Of a stretch of 64,000 nucleotides of DNA, positions 1-12,935 are shown piece after piece (within the stretch, counting starts at the first letter, position 1; each line of letters opens with the position of its first letter). The notes beneath the pieces are model-generated. The model was not told the origin of the DNA. It saw nothing but the letters and a program-made list of their open reading frames with translations, and did no database searches. The stretch is from Ignelater luminosus. Lineage: Eukaryota; Arthropoda; Insecta; Coleoptera; Elateridae. The stretch spans positions 747,121 to 811,120 of the forward strand of contig VTPC01005723.1 of the NCBI GenBank assembly GCA_011009095.1, written 5' to 3'. Made by a program: the position numbers and the translations under genes.

Positions 1-2487
1 AATTCCACAAGTAACGCGGCGGACGAATATAGTATACACAAAACGCTGACTAGACGCCGCTGAAAAATGGCGAGCCAATAAAGTGAGGAGGATTTTTTTT
101 CGAATAATTGAGTAATAAACAAAAGCAGATTCAGCAAAAACTAGACAAAACTGCAAGCGTTGCTGACCCAAACGCTGTAAAATACGCTGAATTCGCAAAG
201 ATCCCAATGCGCCAATCCCACTCCTCTGATAATAAACGCCACTGTTCCCGTTACATCAACATATAACAGATTTTTGTTTAACAAGTGAAAACTAAAACAA
301 AAGCGAGGTGCAACACAATAACCTCGTTAAAACAAAAGTTCTGTTTACCTATTTGCATTATCGCATGATGCTGCTCGTTCATTCATTTCTTAATAATGTA
401 CATGCACGAATTTAGCGATGATAAAAGTTAAGAAAAGCAAAACTTCGTTAAGTCATACATATTATATGAAAGTAGCAAGACTCATTATTTGAAAGAAACA
501 TTAACAATATTATAAGGGAATTACCTACCTTAAAACACATCCACAAAGTAAAAGCAAACTCATTAAAAATTAATAAAATTGAAAGAAATAGGTTATGAAT
601 TACTTACAAACAACTGTTCAGAAATAACAATAATAAAAGCGAAGATCATTAAAGTAACAAAAACAAAACATAAAATTAATGCCTTTTTAATTATAGCAAA
701 CATAACATTTTCATGTACTGTTTATTATCGAGATAAATTCGTCATAATAATAATAATAATAATAAATAGATTCGTTCCTTCCTTTACTAACATTAAATAC
801 CTTTCGAATGTTTAGTAAACAAATCTTTACATTCTAGTACTTATCAGTTATCTGAACACATGTATTGAGTAATATTCTTGGAATATTTTCAAGTGATAAA
901 CTGGTAAACTCTAGCATTCTATTACTCATGGATTATACCCATTAAAGTAATAACCAGGGCGACTCACAACTATCAAACAAGGGGTTAGCAAACTCAATTT
1001 CTAATTAGGCTAAACAGAATAGAATCAGCTATAATCCAATACTTTACAAATTAACGGAATTTGTTTCCGAATATCATTAATTTTATAAATAGCAACAAAG
1101 GTTATTTTTAACATTTTTTAAATTATATTTTCATATTGGTTTGCACTAAAAATTATTGTCCAAAGAAAATAATCCATCACTTCTTTATTTATAAGAAAGC
1201 GTTTAATCAATAACTCTACCATACCTCCTTGTATGATGTGCCATAATATACATTACGGGCCAAAAGTTGAAGGTTATCTAACAACATTTGGACTTCTCTT
1301 CTGAATTCTTTTGTTTCTTTACTATTGGATCTTGGTTCAATTTGTAATCATATCTTAGTTTTGCAAAAAAAAATAGTTTAACGGAGATAAATAATTACTT
1401 ACTGATACTGAATCTACCCTTATATTCTTCAACTGGTTCAAAAGTGGTACTACAACTTGCTAGTAGCATAACCACACGGATTCTTCTGAAGTATCGTATG
1501 AGATTTGAGAGCTCAAAAATTTGAATTTAGTATGGTCTTTTAAAACAACTCTAGATCTGGTCTTCAAGCGCATTCTGGCAACAGTGAAGATAAAGACAAT
1601 ATTTTTCATCAATCATTTATCGAAATTATTCTAGCGAACTTGAATACCTAATCTCAGTTTTCAAGTTTCATGATACCACAATTAAAAGAATTAAAAGAAA
1701 ATATAACTTAGTTTACTTTCGAATCGAGGTCGATCCATGTTCACACAATGAGCAAAAACGATGTGTATTTCCTGGAAATATGTAACAGAATGCTAGCATT
1801 AAACTTATGAGGAAGCTCTGGAGGGGCCCACCCAACCAGCACATCCAAAAAATTACTAGAAAATTTCAATAGAACTCTATTTCTTAAACAAGATAATTTT
1901 TTCCGGAGAGCCCAATAATGTTTCTTATGAGAGGGTTCACTTAACCTTAGTTACGCCACTGTTCACTTTAGCAAGCAACTGTTAAGTTGACGGTTGGTAT
2001 TCCGGTTCTCTACGAAAAGTTGCAATTCTACAAGCACCCAAGAGGTTTGAAAAAACCTGGGAATCAATTGGAATCTAGGAACTTATAAGAACTTGAGAAG
2101 AAAAAACCAGAGATCTTCGGAAATGTGAAAGGATGCAACACATTTTAATCACTGCTCAAAATAAAAACAATATAACAAATTAAGTCAAACTCACAACTTA
2201 CAGCTATTGGATGGCGTATGAGTCCCTAAATTGCAAATATCCTGATGTCTTTCGAGTAAAAATCACTGTTATTTTGATTGTGAAAGTATCCTGCAGGCCG
2301 CGCAAAATTGGACAATGGACGAATTAAGAGATTACATATTAAGACTTTTAGAACCTTGGCATTCTATGGTCGCGACCGCATCTTGTTAAGTACAACAAAC
2401 AAGACTATCCTTTCATAACACCTTTGGATGATTCATCCGGAATGATAAAGTGTACCGTGAAAACGTGCCTTAAGATATGCCAATATA
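1..2487. other. AT-rich non-coding DNA
   Basis: No convincing gene is seen. A short (ATA)n microsatellite lies near 744-766. Long A/T runs and frequent stops in all frames dominate. The only coding-like stretch is the broken minus-strand remnant near 1225-1580, listed separately. Confidence 0.6.
1225..1580 (-). pseudogene. possible broken two-exon coding remnant, unrecognised
   Basis: On the minus strand two exon-like blocks each end in a good donor: one at 1403 followed by GTAAGT, one at 1225 followed by GTATGG. They are separated by about 55 nt, the usual intron size in this window. The upstream block reads FKFLSSQISYDTSEES, then a TAG, then VVVPLLNQLKNI in the same frame. The downstream block reads FRREVQMLLDNLQLLARN but its frame does not join cleanly to the first. 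This suggests a decayed gene or retro-copy. I do not recognise the family, and chance is a real alternative. Confidence 0.2.
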
Positions 2488-3672
2488 CAGTGTCATTCAA
2501 AAAAAGGAAACACTCAATAACTCTTTTATCTTAGATTGACAAAACAACGGTTAAATAGTTTGTTGTCTATGAGCACGTGTGCTATTTGGTGGCGTTTTCA
2601 ATTTTTTTCTGCATTTCCGGTTAAACCAGAAATGAACACAACTTTGTTTTTTTAAATGACACCTTGCATTTTGTGTGGCATTTTTTTGATCCTCCAAGTT
2701 TTTCTCATTCTGGACATATAAAATTTTATAGGTGTTGCATAAGAGTTTTTTTTTGCTCTAAATCTCACAAAAAGTTTGTAAGTGTTCAAAACTTCAAAAA
2801 TGTTTTTAATTAATTGGAACAGAAACTGTTGAACAGTAACTACAGGAAGAAAGCTACACACTCTAACGTTGAATTAATAAATTTCGTCAAATTTGCAATT
2901 TTACGGATAAACAATACTTCTGTCGGATTTGAAATTTTGATTTCCATGACCATAGCGTTTTTGCTTTTTAAACGGCTGTCTTGTTTTACGCTAGTTACTT
3001 GTAGACAACAGCTGTTTTGAACACTTACAAATTTTTTTGTGGGATTTAGAGCAAAACATCTGGGAATGCAAAGCATAACCACAACGAACGCCGTTTTGTT
3101 ATTTTTTTCAAACTTCGGCAGCCATTTTGACCATGTTCCCTAGGTGATATCAAAAAACTGAAACTACACGTTTGTCTTATTGTTTGATGTAGAATACGAT
3201 TCTAAAGTAAAAAAAAAATTTTGAAAATTTTTCCAATTTTCGGCCGCCATTTCGATCATGTTCCCGAAGAGTTATCAAAAAACGAAGATACCACGTTGTC
3301 TTTAGTTTTTGATGTAGAATCCAAATCTTAAGTCAAAATTTCAGAATTTGACAAAAAATGCGGACATGCAGACAGACAGACTTCGCAAATTCAGTAACGA
3401 CTCCTTCGGAGTTCGTTGAAAATTCTTATGCAACACCTATAAAATTTTATATGTCCAGAATGAGAAAAACATGAATCAGAAAATGCCACAAAAATACAAG
3501 GTGTCATTTAAAATCCAAAGTTGTGTTCATTTCCGGTTTAACCGGAAATGCAAAAAAATTGAAAGTGCCACCAAATAGCACACATGCTCATAGACAACAA
3601 ACTATTTAACTGTTTTTTGTCAATCGCAGAATAAAGAGTTATTGAGTGTTCCTTTTTTTTTGAATGACACTG
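2488..3672. mobile_element. Non-autonomous long-TIR DNA transposon, TA target duplication
   Basis: The ends are inverted copies: the left begins CAGTGTCATTCAAAAAAAGG and the right is its reverse complement, with a TA dinucleotide on both sides (2486-2487 and 3673-3674). The inverted arms run about 250 bp (2488-2745 and 3425-3672), with a second, inner inverted pair around 2748-2795 and 3017-3060. No transposase frame is visible. The TA duplication and long TIRs fit the Tc1/mariner superfamily. A truncated relative lies at 50309-51153. Confidence 0.75.
3114..3355. repeat. Diverged tandem pair, about 125-bp unit
   Basis: Inside the 2488-3672 element two adjacent, clearly related units start near 3114 and 3239. 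Both carry a CGGC(A/C)GCCATTT core, then CATGTTCCC, ATCAAAAAAC and TTGATGTAGAAT in the same order and spacing. Divergence suggests an old internal duplication. Confidence 0.6.
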
Positions 3673-3894
3673 TATATAATTCGTATGCATCTTACAAGAC
3701 CTTTTTAAAGTCTACTTCTTGCTATTCTCAGGGAACTTATTATTATTTCCTAACACCGACTTTGGCCGAGAGTAGTCATTGCGCGCTTGATTTTAAGTAT
3801 GCCTCTACTCAGCCCAATTCTGCAACTAGGGAGATTCGTTCCATTTAAAAGCCTGGTGTTTTTCAGGCTTTTTAAGTTTTATTACGTCTTGAGT

Positions 3895-4460
3895 CTAGGG
3901 TGGCAATATTTTTCCGACTTTTTTTTCTTTTAAAGCTCACGCGAAAAAATGTTAATTTGATGCATTTGAAGAGTCCTCTACAAGTATCAAGTCGATTAAA
4001 AATTTTTGAGAGGTAGCTCAAGAATTTTAAGTTTTTGTTTTTTATCATATTTTTTAATTTCAATAATACTCATGATTAAAATTAATTCATTACACTATAC
4101 AATAGTAGTTATAGCGACATCAAGTTTTAATATTAATATCTAAAAGTCGCTCAAAACAATTAAAAGATTATTAAAATTCATTTTTAAAATCATTGAGCGA
4201 CCTTTAAATCTTAATACTTTTGATTTCAAATTTTGGTATGTTTCTCTACAATCTACATAGAAAAGATTGAATTAGTGAGAAACTAAAAAAAGAAAAATTG
4301 ATTTCTTTTGTTTTTTGAAACTTGTAAAATTCTTGGGCGACCTCTCAAAAATTTTTAATCGAGTTGATACTTGGAGAGGACTCTTCAAATGCATCAAATT
4401 AACATTTTTTCGTGTGAGCTTTAAAAGGAAAAAAAAGTCGGAAAAATATTGCCACCCTAG
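3895..4460. mobile_element. hAT-like fold-back MITE, 566 bp
   Basis: Arms of about 150 bp are inverted copies (3895-4048 and 4316-4460), beginning CTAGGGTGGCAATATTTTTC and ending in the reverse complement. The flanking 8-mers TCTTGAGT (3887-3894) and TCTTGACT (4461-4468) match at 7 of 8 positions, the target duplication length of hAT elements. A smaller inverted pair sits in the loop. Apparent open frames on both strands are mirror images of the palindrome, not genes. Confidence 0.65.
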
Positions 4461-7299
4461 TCTTGACTTTTGCAATCTGGCTGAATTTTACGAAATAGAT
4501 AAGTGTGATCAAATTTTTGGATTGAGACAGCTTTTCAAGCTTTTTGAGCTATTCAAACCCATCTACCAACACCATGCAGAACTGATCTTTCCAATGATCA
4601 ATAACTTATTTTCCGTAGCTAAAGATTCAAAATCGATTATCTTTTACCGATCAGCTTAGGCCAGAAGTTTCAGACTTGAATTATAAAGAATGCAATGCTT
4701 TATAAAAATTTTGGAAGTCAAAAGAGACACAAGTAAAAATAAAAAAGAAACTCGATGTCATTTCATTGACGAGCTTCAATTAAAAGTAGGTCAAAATATG
4801 GATAGATAACACACAGAGATTATTTCAATAACAGGGGGAAAAAAAGAGTGAACCTGATGTCAATCACCTCGGTATATGCATGAGTCTACAAATTTTAATT
4901 GTTTCTTTTAGAAACTTCATAGAAAAATCAAAACTTAAATTAAGAAAATCAACCGACAGGCAGTAATTTTAAGTTTTTATTTTAGTATACTTGAAAAGGC
5001 TAATGAACAAAAAAACCGACATTTTAAAAATTTTACCGAAACAAAAAAGGTTCTGAAACTCCCAGTAATAAATAAATAATGCTAATGAAATTGTTAATTT
5101 ACATTTTCCCCTTTCAAGAATGAAAGATTGAAAGTTAGGATCGATAGGGTAGAGAGGGAAAAATAGTTCAAAACTACTTTAAATGAAACAATAAACTGCA
5201 AGGGTTCTCCACGCAATTCGTGATACCAATAATAACGCCCAAGTGAAAACGACTTTTTATGAAGGGTTTTAGATTAAACGATCAGAAGAATAAGAAAAAA
5301 AAAGAGGAATATAAAACTAACTAACACAGCAGTTAATAATACAATAGTAGATAGGAACACTGAACTTGATTTAGTTAAGGAAGTGTACTATACGTTTGTC
5401 ACGAAAAGTAACTACTGTAATACAAAAGCAAGTTAGTTTTATCCTAGTGAATAAAACATAATACTGGAAGGCTTTGAATTATTCATCAGAAACAATATAT
5501 CAATTTCCCAGAGAACAAAAAAATAATTAAGTCAAATTAACTGGCAACCTTACATACATACGTGTTTGAAGTGATAAATAATAAATGAAACTGAAAATCT
5601 CTTTTGGAACTCGTCAGTACGCCATAGCATGAATCCTTAAAATAAATTACAGGTTTCTTTATGACACATAGTAAACACATTGAAATCTTCTCAACTACAT
5701 CTTTATAATACCTTACACTGTAATGACCAAGCAAATACCGGTTATACAACCGCCTATTTTATTTCATTTAGAATTTTATGCTAAATCACCCTGAACATAA
5801 AAAAAACATTTCGAAAACAAATAAATATAAGAAATAATCGATTATTTAGTAAACAGATTACCGACTATTAAAGCACAATGAGGCGAGATTAAATTTTAAT
5901 TCACAAATTAAAACGACCGTGTTAAAGGCGAACCAACTGAAATTATAATTTGACATCGGTTGATACACGTGACCGTTTTATTATTAATTTACGCATCTGA
6001 AGTTCTAGTTCAACCTTCCCATTGTTATTATCGTGTCACATTCTGCAACGCTCGTTGTACCACAAAATGACTGTAAACCATCCTTTTTTTTTGTGGGAAA
6101 TACATAAACCGCGTCGTTTTAAATTTATTATTATTAAGAATTGTGTAAATAATTGTTAAAACCACTTTTAGTTTAGAGATGCGGAGAAACAGAAATGGAA
6201 AAAAAATGTTATCCAATTTTCTAACAACAAAAGCTTTATATGGTAAATTTGTTTTATAGTGGTTTTGCTTGATATGTGGGTAGTGTGTAGTAAGTTGAAT
6301 AGGGGCGAATTAACAACCCCGTTATTATACATAAAATCTATACTCCCCACTTAGTAGCTTCAAGTCATCTTTTATATCACCACCATTATCGACTATTCTA
6401 TTTTAAAGATCGTAAAAATTTTGCACTAACTACGTCATTGAAAAGTTTTTCCCAAAGAGAAAGCAAAGAAAAACGAAGCAGAGTAGTATTACACATGAAA
6501 AACCTGAAATGTAAGTAAATATACAGGATGTCCCAATTAGAATTTGGGAAACTATAAAGACAAATGAAATCGGTTAAATTAGAACAGCTTAGTATTCATT
6601 CGTCTTAATCTTCATGTTTGAAGCAGTTGCTCGATTTAAATACAATTCTATACCACACTGACTAGTTCTTAATGTTTTCCTTTCTGAAAGATTATTTTCA
6701 TGCCATTTCACAGCCATCTTTTTTGAAAATCCTATAACGGATCTGAAAAATTTAGATCTAATTCCATTCTGTTTAATTTGTTTGTTACCACGTTTGATTA
6801 GACCTTTGAATGCTTCACTGCAGTCAATTTGAAGGTTTTAATAATGAAGTACGCCACTGAAAGTGATGCATCACCCTTTGAAAAAGTTAAAAACAGAAGA
6901 TTGCGAAAAGACTTCAATTCTTGAGTAGGGTCATGTCTTCACCAAGCTAAACATCAACCTAATTAGAGCTCTAAATTATTGCCTATGCTATTTTAATTAC
7001 GTTCCAAGGGCATCCATCTCGAATCTTATAATTTTCCGATATTGTCGACTGCTATGTTCATAAACACGATGATAAATTTATTTTGACATAAATGTTTGTT
7101 ATCTCATCTCGGTACAGAATCCATCTACGCCGATTCAAAAAAACGTCCACGACAGTTTTTCATCAATTTATGACATGACACCACATTGTTTCGAGTTTAA
7201 CTTGAAAATTCTCCCTTTTCATATGATTGTCATTTATCATAACCACAAAGTACAATCATAATCATAATAAGCACAATCAACTTCTATCAGCAAGTCATA
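4461..7299. other. AT-rich non-coding DNA with an isolated transposon end
   Basis: No gene is supported. At 6532 TA is followed by CAGGATGTCCCAATTAG, the style of terminus seen on the long-TIR TA elements of this window, but no matching inverted end was found, so it may be a solo or deleted end. Short open frames here have no family features or splice context. Confidence 0.55.
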
Positions 7300-8515
7300 A
7301 CTGGTATGATCAAAAAAACGGCGAATGAATTTTTATAGCAGCAACTGCTGGCGCTACATCGATTTGAAGTAATAAGACCGGTAGCCTGATCCTTTGAGAT
7401 CGACAATGACAAGTCGGAACAAGTTATGACCTGTTAGTCGACTTCCAGAGCCGGGAGAGTGAGGTTGTGTTTACCGTGTCTGTCACGCATCATGGATTTC
7501 GAACAACGCGTGAACATTAAGTTTTGTTTCAAGTTGCAAAAGAGTGCCAAAGAAGCCCATGTAATGTTAAAAGCAGTGTATGGCGATAATTCAGTGACTG
7601 AAGACTGTTTACAAGTGGTATGAGCGATTTAAAAGCGAAAATGTGTCGGTTGTAAACGAGCAAAGGTCGGCCCGACCTTCGACCTCCAAAACAGACGAAA
7701 ACGTGTAAAAAAAAGGCGATTGACTATTCGAGAGTTTGCCGACGAACTGGACATCTCGTACGGGTGCGTGCAAAGCATTTTAATTGATAATTTGCAAATA
7801 AGACGAGTGCGAAATTTGTTTCCAGACTTTTGAGTGGCGAACAGAAGGAAAATCGTGTGCCAGAGATGAACGTTGGGTGTATGGATATGACTCTGAGACG
7901 AAAATTCAGAGTTCGCAATGGAAAACGAGTGGTTCTCCTCGCTCTAAGAAAGCATGTCAGTCGAAGTCGAAAGTGAAGGTCATGCTCATTGTTTTTTTGA
8001 TAGTGAGGGCATAGTGCGGTCAGAGTTAGTTCCAAGGGGAACAACTGTAAACTCCAAATATTACAAGGGCCTACTGCAACGTTTGCAAAACGATGTACGG
8101 AGAAAGAGATCAGAAAAATGAGCCCGTGGTTTCCTCCTGCATCACGACAACGCGCGGTGCCACACCTCGCTTCTGATCCGTGAGTTTGTAGCCGAAAAAA
8201 AAATTCCTGTCTGTTCACATCCGCCTCACTCTCCGGATTTAGCACCATGCGACTTCTGGCTCTTCCCAAAAATAAAAACCGTGCTGAAAGGAAAACGTTT
8301 CGACACTATTCCTGACATTGAGAGGGCCACGACGGAGCAGCTAAATGCCCTTCCGAAAGAAGCCTTCCAGAAATGCTTCCAATCATGGAACCACGGTTGG
8401 GATAAGTGCATCGCTAGCCAAGAGAGTACTTCGAAAGAGATTAAGTCAAATTTGTTGTAAACTTATTACTTTGTTTTTAATTAAATTATTCACCGTATTT
8501 TTTGATCACACCTCG
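7300..8515 (+). mobile_element. Degenerate mariner element
   Basis: Imperfect terminal inverted repeats lie at about 7300-7328 and 8489-8515. Both contain TGATCAAAAAA followed by (T)ACGG(C/T)GAA, and both are flanked by TA. Between them is a mariner transposase frame broken by stops and indels (listed separately). The imperfect TIRs and many lesions mark an old, dead insertion, clearly older than the mariner at 30361-31659. Confidence 0.75.
7492..8460 (+). pseudogene. Mariner transposase, multiply disrupted
   Basis: The frame starts MDFEQRVNIKFCFKL and shows the N-terminal helix-turn-helix order of mariner transposases (SAKEAHVML, then a WYERFK-like block). Mid-protein pieces LTIREFADELDISYG and a C-terminal catalytic block with LLHHDNARCH, HSPDLAPCDFWLFP and WNHGWDKCIAS follow, so the second and third catalytic aspartates (HHDN and SPDLAPCD) are still readable. 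The frame is interrupted by many stops and frameshifts from about 7600 on, and the region around the first catalytic Asp appears deleted. Similarity to the SETMAR-like mariner group is from memory. It cannot encode an active enzyme. Confidence 0.75.
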
Positions 8516-8638
8516 TATGTCTATATACTTCGTATCACAATCTAGCAACTACGTTCATGTGAGATACTACCTTTGTTCAAAAATGAGTCGTGAACTCATA
8601 ACAGAAGATCAAGTTCGGCATTTCGTAACATTAAAATA

Positions 8639-8771
8639 CAGGGTGTTTGAAAATTGTTATCGAATGTCGAACATGGCTCAGCAACTCCATCATTTCAGAG
8701 ATATAGCACATTAATCGTCTCAACGAGTACTTAAGTGGCTAAAACATTCGACAACATTTTTAAACACCCTG
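8639..8771. mobile_element. Short TA-targeting MITE, 133 bp
   Basis: The termini CAGGGTGTTTGAAAA and TTTTTAAACACCCTG are near-perfect inverted repeats flanked by TA at 8637-8638 and 8772-8773. A second inverted match (ATTGTTATCGAATGTCGAACA against a TTCGACAACATTTTT block) extends the arms. Only about 130 bp, no coding capacity. Confidence 0.7.
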
Positions 8772-8773
8772 TA

Positions 8774-9331
8774 TACCTAGACTGTATAGTTCACTAAATA
8801 GAGCCATACGATCAATGTTTTATTTTCCGCCATTTCGACGGAAGGCCGTTTAGGTTCTTTCTGAGATTTTTCGGACGGAACGGTGGTGGTGGGATTTGGC
8901 GGGTGGACATACATACGATCATGGTGTGATTGCTGTATTTTGGACTGCCATTATTTTCTGCGTATGTAGCTGGAGACGTGATGGAGAGCAGCGCAACGTA
9001 TTGGGCGTCAGCGAAGAAGGCAGTGGAATTGGCTGAACGGGACGCCAGAGGACGTTGGCGCCCCGAGTATTAGAGATTATTATCCATTCACGCAAAGTTG
9101 ATAGTAATAAAAGAGAATCGGTAAAAGATGAGTATACATATACATGGAATTTTTCATAGTATAATCTAACTTTCTGTTTTTAATGCTAGGTTTGTGACAC
9201 AGGAAGTGTCATTATTTGACATCTGAAAACTAATGTCATTGTTAAGGTCAAGAGAACAAGTATGTAATTCGACCAATCAGAGCGTCCATCACGTGACTAT
9301 CACGCAACTATGTTTGTTAATTTTATTATCA
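8774..9331. other. Non-coding, with a GC-richer block
   Basis: The stretch 8826-9075 is noticeably GC-richer than its surroundings and contains no long open frame. It may be another degraded mobile sequence. Nothing else is seen. Confidence 0.4.
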
Positions 9332-9339
9332 ACTTTCAG

Positions 9340-10135
9340 CAGAGCTGGGTAAGTACATCACAAATGTACTTGAAAAACCATAAATAAATCCTTTTTTTGT
9401 ACTTGTACTTAGTACATTCTATCGGGAATGTACTTTGTACTTGTACTTATAAATCCAAAGTTTGATTAGTACTTGTATTTACTTGGTACTTAAATACATC
9501 TGATGCAGTATATTCAAGTACAAGTAGAAGTACAGGTAATTCTCCAAGTACAAATACTTTTCCAAATACAGGTACTTGCTCAATTTTTCTATTACACTCT
9601 TCTCAGATATATCACAAGTCGCACTATTCATCTATTCTTCTATTCTGTGTTTGATACAGCTTTTGGTGTTTCTGAAGACTGCAATCTGATGGTGCTACTA
9701 CTAGAGATTGTCGATGTTTTATCTTTAGGTTTAGGAAAATTCCTTATATAAGTATATGCTAATGAGCCTAGTTCCATTTCTTTTGTTTTTTAAATTGAAT
9801 TTTATATTGGGAAAAGTTTTTTATATTTTATTTTTCATTATGAAGATAAAACCAAAGTTAATATAAACTAACTAAAAATTTATATTGTGGCTAGGATAGA
9901 CATTCATCATATATTTTTTTATTATAATTTTTATACTGTTTATGTAACAAAGAAAAAATAAATTTAAGAAAGTACTTGGAAAAGTACTTATAAAGTAAGC
10001 ACATTTTATCTGCATTTAAGTACTTTTGTATTTAAATACTTTTCTTTTTTAAAGTACTTAGTACTTGTACCTAAGTACTTACACAAAAATGTACTTTGTA
10101 CTTAAGTACATTTGTGATGTACTTACCCAGCTCTG
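9340..10135. mobile_element. Non-autonomous hAT element, 796 bp
   Basis: The ends CAGAGCTGGGTAAGTACATC and its reverse complement fit the hAT terminus pattern (C/T-A-G-N-G). Flanking 8-mers ACTTTCAG (9332-9339) and ACTTTTAG (10136-10143) match at 7 of 8. Subterminal regions are packed with GTACTT/AAGTAC repeats on both sides (about 9350-9580 and 9970-10110), as expected for transposase-binding subterminal repeats. No transposase frame. Confidence 0.8.
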
Positions 10136-10143
10136 ACTTTTAG

Positions 10144-10598
10144 TGAATGAATAACAGGCTCAACGTGGCACCCGGAACAGGGACAATACATATGGTGATA
10201 TGTATTAGTTGCCGAGGGCGATGACGATGGTAGACGAAGAAGGAAACGGTGGTTGCAGCAAACAGTACTAATAGCGGAAAGGGATCCGACGCTTATGGTA
10301 TGGCAAAACCATGCCAATTAGAAATTTAGGTACAGTGGGCTGTTTACGGGGAAATTTAGATTCCGTTCGACTTATAGTAGATGTACGATAGTAACCATGT
10401 CCAGTAGAACGATATCATGATACAGTTACCGTGTAGGACAATGCGTTGAAAAAAATGTTTTGTCAATTTTTCTTATGTAGTTCTCTTGCAGGAATTTTCT
10501 GTTATATTTGTTCTGTTTGCCATTCTCTCAATTAAAGATGCTGCTGGTATCGACTTTGATTCTCAGATTCCCGGTTGCATAGTGTCCTTTATTGTGTT
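10144..10598. other. Non-coding spacer between two hAT elements
   Basis: A moderately GC-rich block at about 10150-10330 resembles no gene I know; the rest is AT-rich. No supported feature. Confidence 0.4.
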
Positions 10599-10606
10599 GT
10601 CAAGAC

Positions 10607-11041
10607 TAGAGATGGGTCGTTCGCAAACGAACGGATGCAAAAGAACGGGTCTCTAAAGTGAACAATAGGACCGCTGAACGACTTGTAATAAACGACCGTT
10701 CCTTTAATGGTTCTTTTCAGTGACAAAGTTCACTCCCGCGCTCCCGCTCCTCACTCCCACCGTCATCCAGCTTCTTTTTCTTAATTGTAAATACATAATT
10801 TTTGTGTACACTGTAATTTTTATTAGATGTATGTAATTTTTTTATACTTATTATTATAATAAAATAAACAAAGAATTTTTAGAAAATTCATGCAAGTTCT
10901 CCATTCCAGCTCATATTGATTGCATTTTTAAAAATATTTGGAAAAACAAAAAAATGAACGATGAACGGGTCCTGACGAAGGGTCTTTAAAAAGAGTCAAA
11001 AGTGAACGGTTCACTAAAATAAACGACTTGGCCCATCACTA
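10607..11041. mobile_element. Non-autonomous hAT MITE with perfect 8-bp duplication, 435 bp
   Basis: The ends begin TAGAGATGGG and, inverted, TAGTGATGGG, matching the hAT pattern T-A-G-N-G. The 8-mer GTCAAGAC is duplicated exactly on both sides (10599-10606 and 11042-11049). Subterminal GAACG/CGTTC motifs recur at both ends. The perfect duplication supports a fairly recent insertion. No coding capacity. Confidence 0.85.
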
Positions 11042-11049
11042 GTCAAGAC

Positions 11050-12198
11050 CAATCAGAAGTAGTAGAATTCTGATGTCAATTTTGAGTTCTCCAGAACTGG
11101 TAATCTTTAGAAGTGATAAACTGTACGAGTACGGTAATGAAATCATACAGGGGCAAGCTACTGTCGTGTTTTATCTTATATGTTGCTATGACTTCAGCAG
11201 TCATTATATTACCGTGTTAGCTTCTTGTGATCAAGTGTTACGATTACTATTGCAAATTATTGGCTTGCTCTAAATCAAGTAGCTTTTTTACGAGACTTCT
11301 GACTCCACACTTGTTTAAAGTCAACATCTAATCCCAATAAAAAGGAAAATGCGTGGTTGTAATGTGCATGCCTAACGTAGCCGGTGTTCTGGTGTAACGT
11401 ACCATCTGGAGATTGAAACTACTTTAGTCGGTGATTCAACACCGTGACTTAGAAAGTGTATCAACTGTAACTCTATTTAAACACATTTTGTGCTTTTTCA
11501 GTACAGTAGAAATTTCATTCGGTATCACTGATGTTATGCCAAGACTTGCTCTATAGCCGAAAGTAAAAATTGATCAACTGGACGGCTATTGTTGTCATTT
11601 CCCAAACTTGTTGGTGAGCTTGTGCAAGATGTTAAAAAATATGGCACAATGATGCCAGCAAACATGAAAACTAATTCAAGTTACAATATTTTTCTCATGA
11701 GATAGTATTGATCAGCCATTGCGGATACTTGTAGTGTCTTTGACCGTAACCTTATACACTCGGTACAAACACCTGGCCATATTTTTTCTCTCAAGAACAA
11801 TGGAGGCAGCCTTGCATTTGATATTATTCTCGATTCTGCCACTGATTGTTATCTAGTACAGTACAGTTTCTTATTTACTTTTTTTCGCCTCAACGGTCTG
11901 AGTTACTGTATAATACAATTGATTTGTGTTGGTCTACAACAATATTCATTTTTTTCAATCTTTTTACACAGCTTACTCAATTAATAATAATCAAATAAAA
12001 CATATTCAATACAATACAATTTTATTTTTCTAAACAGCATCAAATCCATTATTATACCATGAAAAATGCGCATCCTGATGATAAGAAACATTTTTCGAAT
12101 AGTTTTTGCTAAACTTATTTAAATTACGCAATTCGTTTAACATTTTGCTCGAACTTCAGCTTCTCAAGAATAGTAACGTAGACTAGACGGTACATGTA
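11050..12198. other. AT-rich non-coding DNA
   Basis: No gene, repeat or regulatory element could be supported here. Confidence 0.5.
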
Positions 12199-12933
12199 CA
12201 GGGTTAGCCAAAAGTCTGGAAACAGTCTTATTGTAGCAATACCGATGGAATTAGCGGAATAATAAGCCCTGGTGGGTATATTAGACTATCTTATCTACAT
12301 TCTGGCAGAAAAAAAACTAATTTAATTATCCAGTTCCGCGTAATGGATATCAAACTTTCAATTTTTATATGGCACCCTAGTATTTTGGTGACATTTTCTA
12401 AATCTGCATAAAATTCTAGATACGACAGTAAAGAAAAAAATTAAATAAATTAATTCGCTTCGCCATAATAAATTAATAAAGTTTGCAGTTTTAGTGTATT
12501 GTGCTCCGCCTACATCATCTAGCTGCATTCTATAGGTGGGGAGTTGGAATACAACACTTAAGGGGTAGGGCAATACAGGTCTTAGCAACGGCCGTCGTAA
12601 TGGCTCCGCCTATTAACAGGACTAATTAAACAAAATTGCAAACTTTATTAATTTATTGTAGCGACGCGAATTATTTTATTTAATTTTTTTCTTCACTGTC
12701 GTATCTAGAATTTTATGCAAATTTAGAAAATGTCATCAAAATACTAAGGTGCCATTTAAAAATTAAAAGTTGATATCAATTACGCGGAACTGGATAATTA
12801 AATTAATTTTGTTTTCCTGCCAGAATGTAGATAAGATAGTCTAATATCCCCCCCCCCCCTCAAGGGTTATTATTCCGCTAATTCTATCGGTAGTGCTACA
12901 ATAAGACTATTTCCAGACTTTTGGCTAACCCTA
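12199..12933. mobile_element. Long-TIR palindromic DNA transposon, TA target
   Basis: Left end CAGGGTTAGCCAAAAGTCTG; right end is the inverted copy with one terminal change (CCCTA instead of CCCTG). TA lies on both sides. The arms are about 300 bp each (12199-12500 and 12630-12933), leaving a short centre. An interrupted palindrome with no transposase, like other long-TIR elements in the window. A run of 12 C lies at 12848-12859 in the right arm, where the left arm has a short GG-containing stretch. Confidence 0.75.
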
Positions 12934-12935
12934 TA

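Noticed and set aside
3872-4475. Mirror-image open frames encoding nearly the same peptide on opposite strands
   Set aside because: Explained by the inverted arms of the hAT fold-back at 3895-4460.
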